22,596 bases of DNA from Methanobacterium sp. (lineage in GTDB: Archaea; Methanobacteriota; Methanobacteria; Methanobacteriales; Methanobacteriaceae), in contig JAHKLQ010000007.1 in assembly GCA_020854975.1 (NCBI GenBank), forward strand, positions 1 to 22,596, in the 5' to 3' direction. This document shows positions 19,883 to 22,596 of this stretch, in pieces. Within the stretch, counting starts at the first letter, position 1. Every line of letters begins with the position of its first letter. Both the position numbers and the translations under genes were made by a program. A model generated the notes under the pieces. It searched no databases and was not told the DNA's origin. It saw only the letters and a list, made by a program, of their open reading frames with translations.

Positions 19883-19894
19883 ATCTATATAGAT
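19883..19894 (-). promoter_or_regulatory. TATA box/palindrome before the esterase gene
   Basis: The perfect 12-bp palindrome ATCTATATAGAT would start minus-strand transcription near 19863, just ahead of the GGGG ribosome binding site. Confidence 0.4.
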
Positions 19895-20217
19895 TGATTA
19901 TATTCCACGTTTTAAAATGTTTATTTAAAAGTTGTTCTATAGGGTCCTGGCTTATCGGAAAGATAAATCATGGATGTTTAGTTGATAATGAGGGTAGTTA
20001 ACCTAGAAATTCATCTTGGTCAATAACGCATGACAAGTTTTCATGGAAACTTATTTGTAAGTGGATCTGTAAATTTTGATAACTATTTTTTTAATAATCA
20101 AATTTCCAATAATTTAGTATAGGAATTAATAATTTATAGTGATGACAAATATAACACTGAAATAACTATTAGATTACTATAAGTTAAAATATTCTTTGAG
20201 TTTATGGGTGACCGCTA
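19895..20217. other. Divergent spacer between esterase and response regulator
   Basis: No gene is seen. It holds a short inverted repeat AAGTTT-TCATGG-AAACTT (20035-20052) and, before the response regulator, several weak TATA candidates (AAATATAAC about 20148, ACTATAAG about 20176) that I cannot rank. Confidence 0.4.
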
Positions 20218-20691
<474 letters not shown>

Positions 20692-21013
20692 TCACATAAA
20701 TCATAAGCATAGTATATTATCATCATAATTTATCTGTTTTCATCTGCATAAAATCATTTTTTTTATTTATCTTCTTTCTTTAGTCGTTTTAATTAATAAA
20801 ACCAGTTTTATTCTCTAAGACTAGTTCTATTCTTCAAATATCTTGTCAAGTTCTCAAATTTTATTTATTATCTCAAATTGCGTTTCTTATCTCAAATTTT
20901 ATTTCTTAAATGGCATGTGTAATTGGGGGAGATTTTTTTTAATTTTGTGTTGAGTTTTTAGTGTGTTATTTGTTGTAGGTCCTTTCTGGAATTGTTGTTA
21001 AATCAGGTACTTG
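20692..21013. other. Spacer after the response regulator
   Basis: No gene is found. It contains a T8 run (20757-20764) that probably terminates the response-regulator mRNA, and a three-copy 19-bp tandem repeat (20852-20908). Strong T bias on the plus strand. Confidence 0.5.
20852..20908 (+). repeat. Three tandem 19-bp repeats
   Basis: Units begin TCTCAAATT and end in TTA: 20852-20870, 20871-20889, 20890-20908, in exact 19-bp register. Units 1 and 3 differ at one base; unit 2 has GCG in place of TTA at positions 10-12. A more decayed copy (TTCTTCAAATATCTTG) may precede them. Confidence 0.75.
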
Positions 21014-21073
21014 GTAAATTACTATTTACTTTTAGTAAAGTTTATATAACATTATGTAAAGTACTATTTACAT
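21014..21073 (+). promoter_or_regulatory. Promoter with paired operators for the DUF2178/HTH operon
   Basis: GTAAATTACTATTTAC (21014-21029) and GTAAAGTACTATTTAC (21056-21071) differ at one base and are 42 bp apart, four helical turns. The second extends to the perfect arms ATGTAAA/TTTACAT (21054-21073). A third overlapping inverted repeat, TTTAC-TTTTA-GTAAA, lies at 21025-21039. The TATA box TTTATATAA (21041-21049) sits between them, putting the start site near 21070 within the second operator. GGTGG (21076-21080) then precedes the first ATG. This is the layout of a tightly repressed promoter; the HTH gene at the end of the operon is the obvious candidate regulator. Confidence 0.7.
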
Positions 21074-21086
21074 AAGGTGGGATGAA

Positions 21087-21533
21087 ATGAATATTTATAA
21101 AATAAACAAAAAAACAGTTTTTATTATTTATGTTATTTTGGACACTCTATTTGTTGGAATGGGAATGGGTGTTCCATTTTTCTGCATATTATTGGGATTT
21201 CCAGTTGGTTGGTATATTGCAAAACGATTAACACTCTCTGAAAAAGGAATAAACAATATTTTAGCTGATATTTTAAAATATTCGCTTTTTACATCTTTTC
21301 TTACCTTCATGTGGATGGTTGTTATATGGGGACCGGTGAGTACCATGCTCCTGGATCCAGTAGCAGATTTTGCGAATTTTGGAATTCCAATGATTCTTTA
21401 CCATCCCAAAATAAGCTTTATTGGTTGGATAATTCTTATGGTGTTTATATCTCCATTTTTACAGCTACTTTGCACAATTTTCGCTTCAAATGTGACTTTA
21501 TGGAGATTGTCTGAAAAGATGAGAATAGATTAA
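21087..21533 (+). CDS. Membrane protein, unknown, about four TM segments
   Basis: 148 residues. Hydrophobic segments lie at about 11-40 (VFIIYVILDTLFVGMGMGVPFF, continuing), 63-85, 108-130 and near the end. The sequence IPMILYHPKISFIGWIILMVF links the third helix. I recognise no family. It is the first gene of the operon, 14 bp after the second operator, with GGTGG at 6-nt spacing. It has no charged catalytic motif or signal peptide cleavage site. Being ahead of two DUF2178 proteins and an HTH regulator suggests a joint envelope function. Confidence 0.7.
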   Translation: MNIYKINKKTVFIIYVILDTLFVGMGMGVPFFCILLGFPVGWYIAKRLTLSEKGINNILADILKYSLFTSFLTFMWMVVIWGPVSTMLLDPVADFANFGIPMILYHPKISFIGWIILMVFISPFLQLLCTIFASNVTLWRLSEKMRID

Positions 21534-21581
21534 AATGGATGCAGTGAAGATGGATAGGAGTGAAGATAGAAGGTGAAGATT

Positions 21582-22025
21582 ATGAATCCAAAATCAGGAA
21601 TAATTTTAAAAATGCTTTCCATATTCGAATCTGGTTTATTTTTAAAAATACTTTCAGTGTTTATAACCGGATTATGGATTGCAGGGCTCATATTAGGGAA
21701 TATTTACATTATTTTGCTGGCAATCATACTTTTAATTGCATTAGGTGTTGTGTTATACATTCATAGGGATAATCTAAAAGAAATTTTCCAGAAAGACAGC
21801 AGTGTTATTGTGGAGGATGAGAGAACTCAACTAATCAATGAAAAAGCAGCTACAATGACATTAGGCATACTCATAGCAGTTATAATTTATGCAGGCATCA
21901 TTATCCTTGCCTTGAGAGATAACTATCCTCAATTTTTACAGGCAGGATATACACTCCTCGTAGTAGCAATTTTCTGTTTTATTCTCTACTTCACAGCCCG
22001 TGTGTACTACACCAGAAAATATTAA
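21582..22025 (+). CDS. DUF2178 family membrane protein (first copy)
   Basis: 147 residues. Two N-terminal helices (about 18-60) are followed by the cytoplasmic motif VEDERTQLINEKAATMT, then two more helices with YPQFLQAGYTLL between them and a basic end ARVYYTRKY. The EDER...EKA motif and QAGYT/QAGFT loop are shared with the next gene and are the DUF2178 hallmarks. ATG 21582 follows GGTGA by 5 nt; an in-frame GTG at 21573 overlaps that site. The gap from the previous gene is 48 bp. Molecular function of the family is unknown. Confidence 0.8.
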   Translation: MNPKSGIILKMLSIFESGLFLKILSVFITGLWIAGLILGNIYIILLAIILLIALGVVLYIHRDNLKEIFQKDSSVIVEDERTQLINEKAATMTLGILIAVIIYAGIIILALRDNYPQFLQAGYTLLVVAIFCFILYFTARVYYTRKY

Positions 22026-22054
22026 ACCTGTAAAATAACTAGGAAGGTAATCTT

Positions 22055-22432
22055 ATGAAAAATTATCAGATGTTAAGAATAATTGTCGCTATATTTGTTG
22101 GAATAGTGGTGGGACTATCTGTTAGTATTGGAGCCCTCCTTCCAGCTATTCTAGCAATCGTAATTGGTGCCATGATATCATATATCTACAAAAAAAGCAC
22201 AGATGAAATTCTGGAAGATGAAAGAATAGCAAAGGTGAGTGAAAAGGCATCTCGAATTGCCATAGTGGTTTTTTCTATTTCCATAGCCATCATAGGAATG
22301 GTTCTAATTATAATGAGAAATGTGTATCCAAATTACACCCAGGCTGGTTTCACTCTTTCTTATGCAGCAGTTGCCCTTTTAGCTATATACTACATTTTCT
22401 ATGGGTATTACAATAAAAAATATGGATCTTGA
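22055..22432 (+). CDS. DUF2178 family membrane protein (second copy)
   Basis: 125 residues with four hydrophobic segments. [17 protein letters not shown] and [15 protein letters not shown] align by eye with the preceding protein, so the pair is an ancient tandem duplication now strongly diverged. It lacks the first protein's extra N-terminal about 18 residues. AGGAAGGT lies just before the ATG, 29 bp after the previous stop. The HTH gene starts 5 bp after its stop, a linkage of DUF2178 with a small XRE regulator that recurs in euryarchaea. Confidence 0.82.
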   Translation: MKNYQMLRIIVAIFVGIVVGLSVSIGALLPAILAIVIGAMISYIYKKSTDEILEDERIAKVSEKASRIAIVVFSISIAIIGMVLIIMRNVYPNYTQAGFTLSYAAVALLAIYYIFYGYYNKKYGS

Positions 22433-22437
22433 TTTCC

Positions 22438-22596
22438 ATGAAAAATAAAATCAAAGTATATCGTGCCATGCAAGACTTGACTCAAGAGGAACTTGCCAAA
22501 GAATTGGGAGTAACCCGACAGACCATAATCGCCATAGAAAAAGAAAAATATGACCCTTCACTAATTTTGGCTTTTAAAATAGCCAGATTCTTTAAA
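22438..22596 (+). CDS. Small XRE-type HTH transcriptional regulator, partial (cut by window edge)
   Basis: 53 codons are visible, starting at ATG 22438 and open at the end. The peptide [20 protein letters not shown], followed by [32 protein letters not shown], is the compact Cro/C1-type HTH of about 65-70 residues found in archaea and Firmicutes (YgzD-like). The recognition helix is around [11 protein letters not shown]. Usually about 12-15 more residues complete it. It sits 5 bp after the second DUF2178 gene, so it is the last or near-last gene of the operon and likely binds the palindromes at 21014-21073. That link is an inference from position. Confidence 0.88.
   Translation, partial: MKNKIKVYRAMQDLTQEELAKELGVTRQTIIAIEKEKYDPSLILAFKIARFFK

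Noticed and set aside
20852..20908. CRISPR array
   Set aside because: Units are 19 bp and directly abutting, with no spacers.

Overview
The window looks like a piece of a mesophilic methanogen chromosome of the order Methanobacteriales (Methanobacterium-like). It is AT-rich. It carries an archaeal-type ribosomal protein eS1 (Rps3ae), an archaeal ApgM-type phosphoglycerate mutase, archaeal sugar-nucleotide enzymes (GlmM/GlmU type), an Isf-type iron-sulfur flavoprotein and two DUF2178 membrane proteins. Promoters are TATA/BRE-like, ribosome binding sites are GGAGG or GGTGA, and likely terminators are oligo-T tracts. I see no rRNA, tRNA, CRISPR array or insertion sequence.

Layout. (1) 1-2300, plus strand: the 3' end of a XerA-like tyrosine recombinase, a 405-bp spacer with a 13-bp periodic array, a PadR regulator, an MFS exporter, and an untracked 44-codon ORF with a good ribosome binding site. 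(2) 2440-5195, plus strand, mostly single genes: BioY biotin transporter behind a hairpin-bearing promoter, a DUF1284 cysteine-rich protein, a cytosine deaminase strikingly like yeast Fcy1, and a glycine-rich membrane protein. (3) 5306-8864, minus strand: an ASCH-TPR fusion whose frame lacks a normal start codon, then the tight group gamma-carbonic-anhydrase-like protein, HisC and radical SAM activase. (4) 9024-14278, minus strand: rps3ae, DUF92, apgM, glmM, glmU, with overlaps or short gaps. This run links translation, the glycolysis/gluconeogenesis trunk and UDP-GlcNAc supply. (5) 14570-19851, mostly minus strand, small metabolic or accessory genes: DUF885 metallopeptidase, 4-OT tautomerase, NifX/NifB-like protein, SAM methyltransferase, Isf flavoprotein and HSL-type esterase, plus one plus-strand two-TM protein. 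(6) 20218-22596, plus strand: a REC-only response regulator, then a membrane-protein operon (one unknown, two DUF2178 paralogues) ending in an XRE-type HTH regulator cut by the window edge.

The most interesting signals are two. First, two near-identical palindromes lie 42 bp apart on either side of the TATA box of the DUF2178/HTH operon, which suggests a compact autoregulated membrane system. Second, the ASCH domain is fused to seven TPRs, and ideal Shine-Dalgarno spacing points to an ATA codon. Several other promoter-proximal palindromes and short tandem arrays (before padR, bioY, rps3ae and the DUF885 gene) may be operators.
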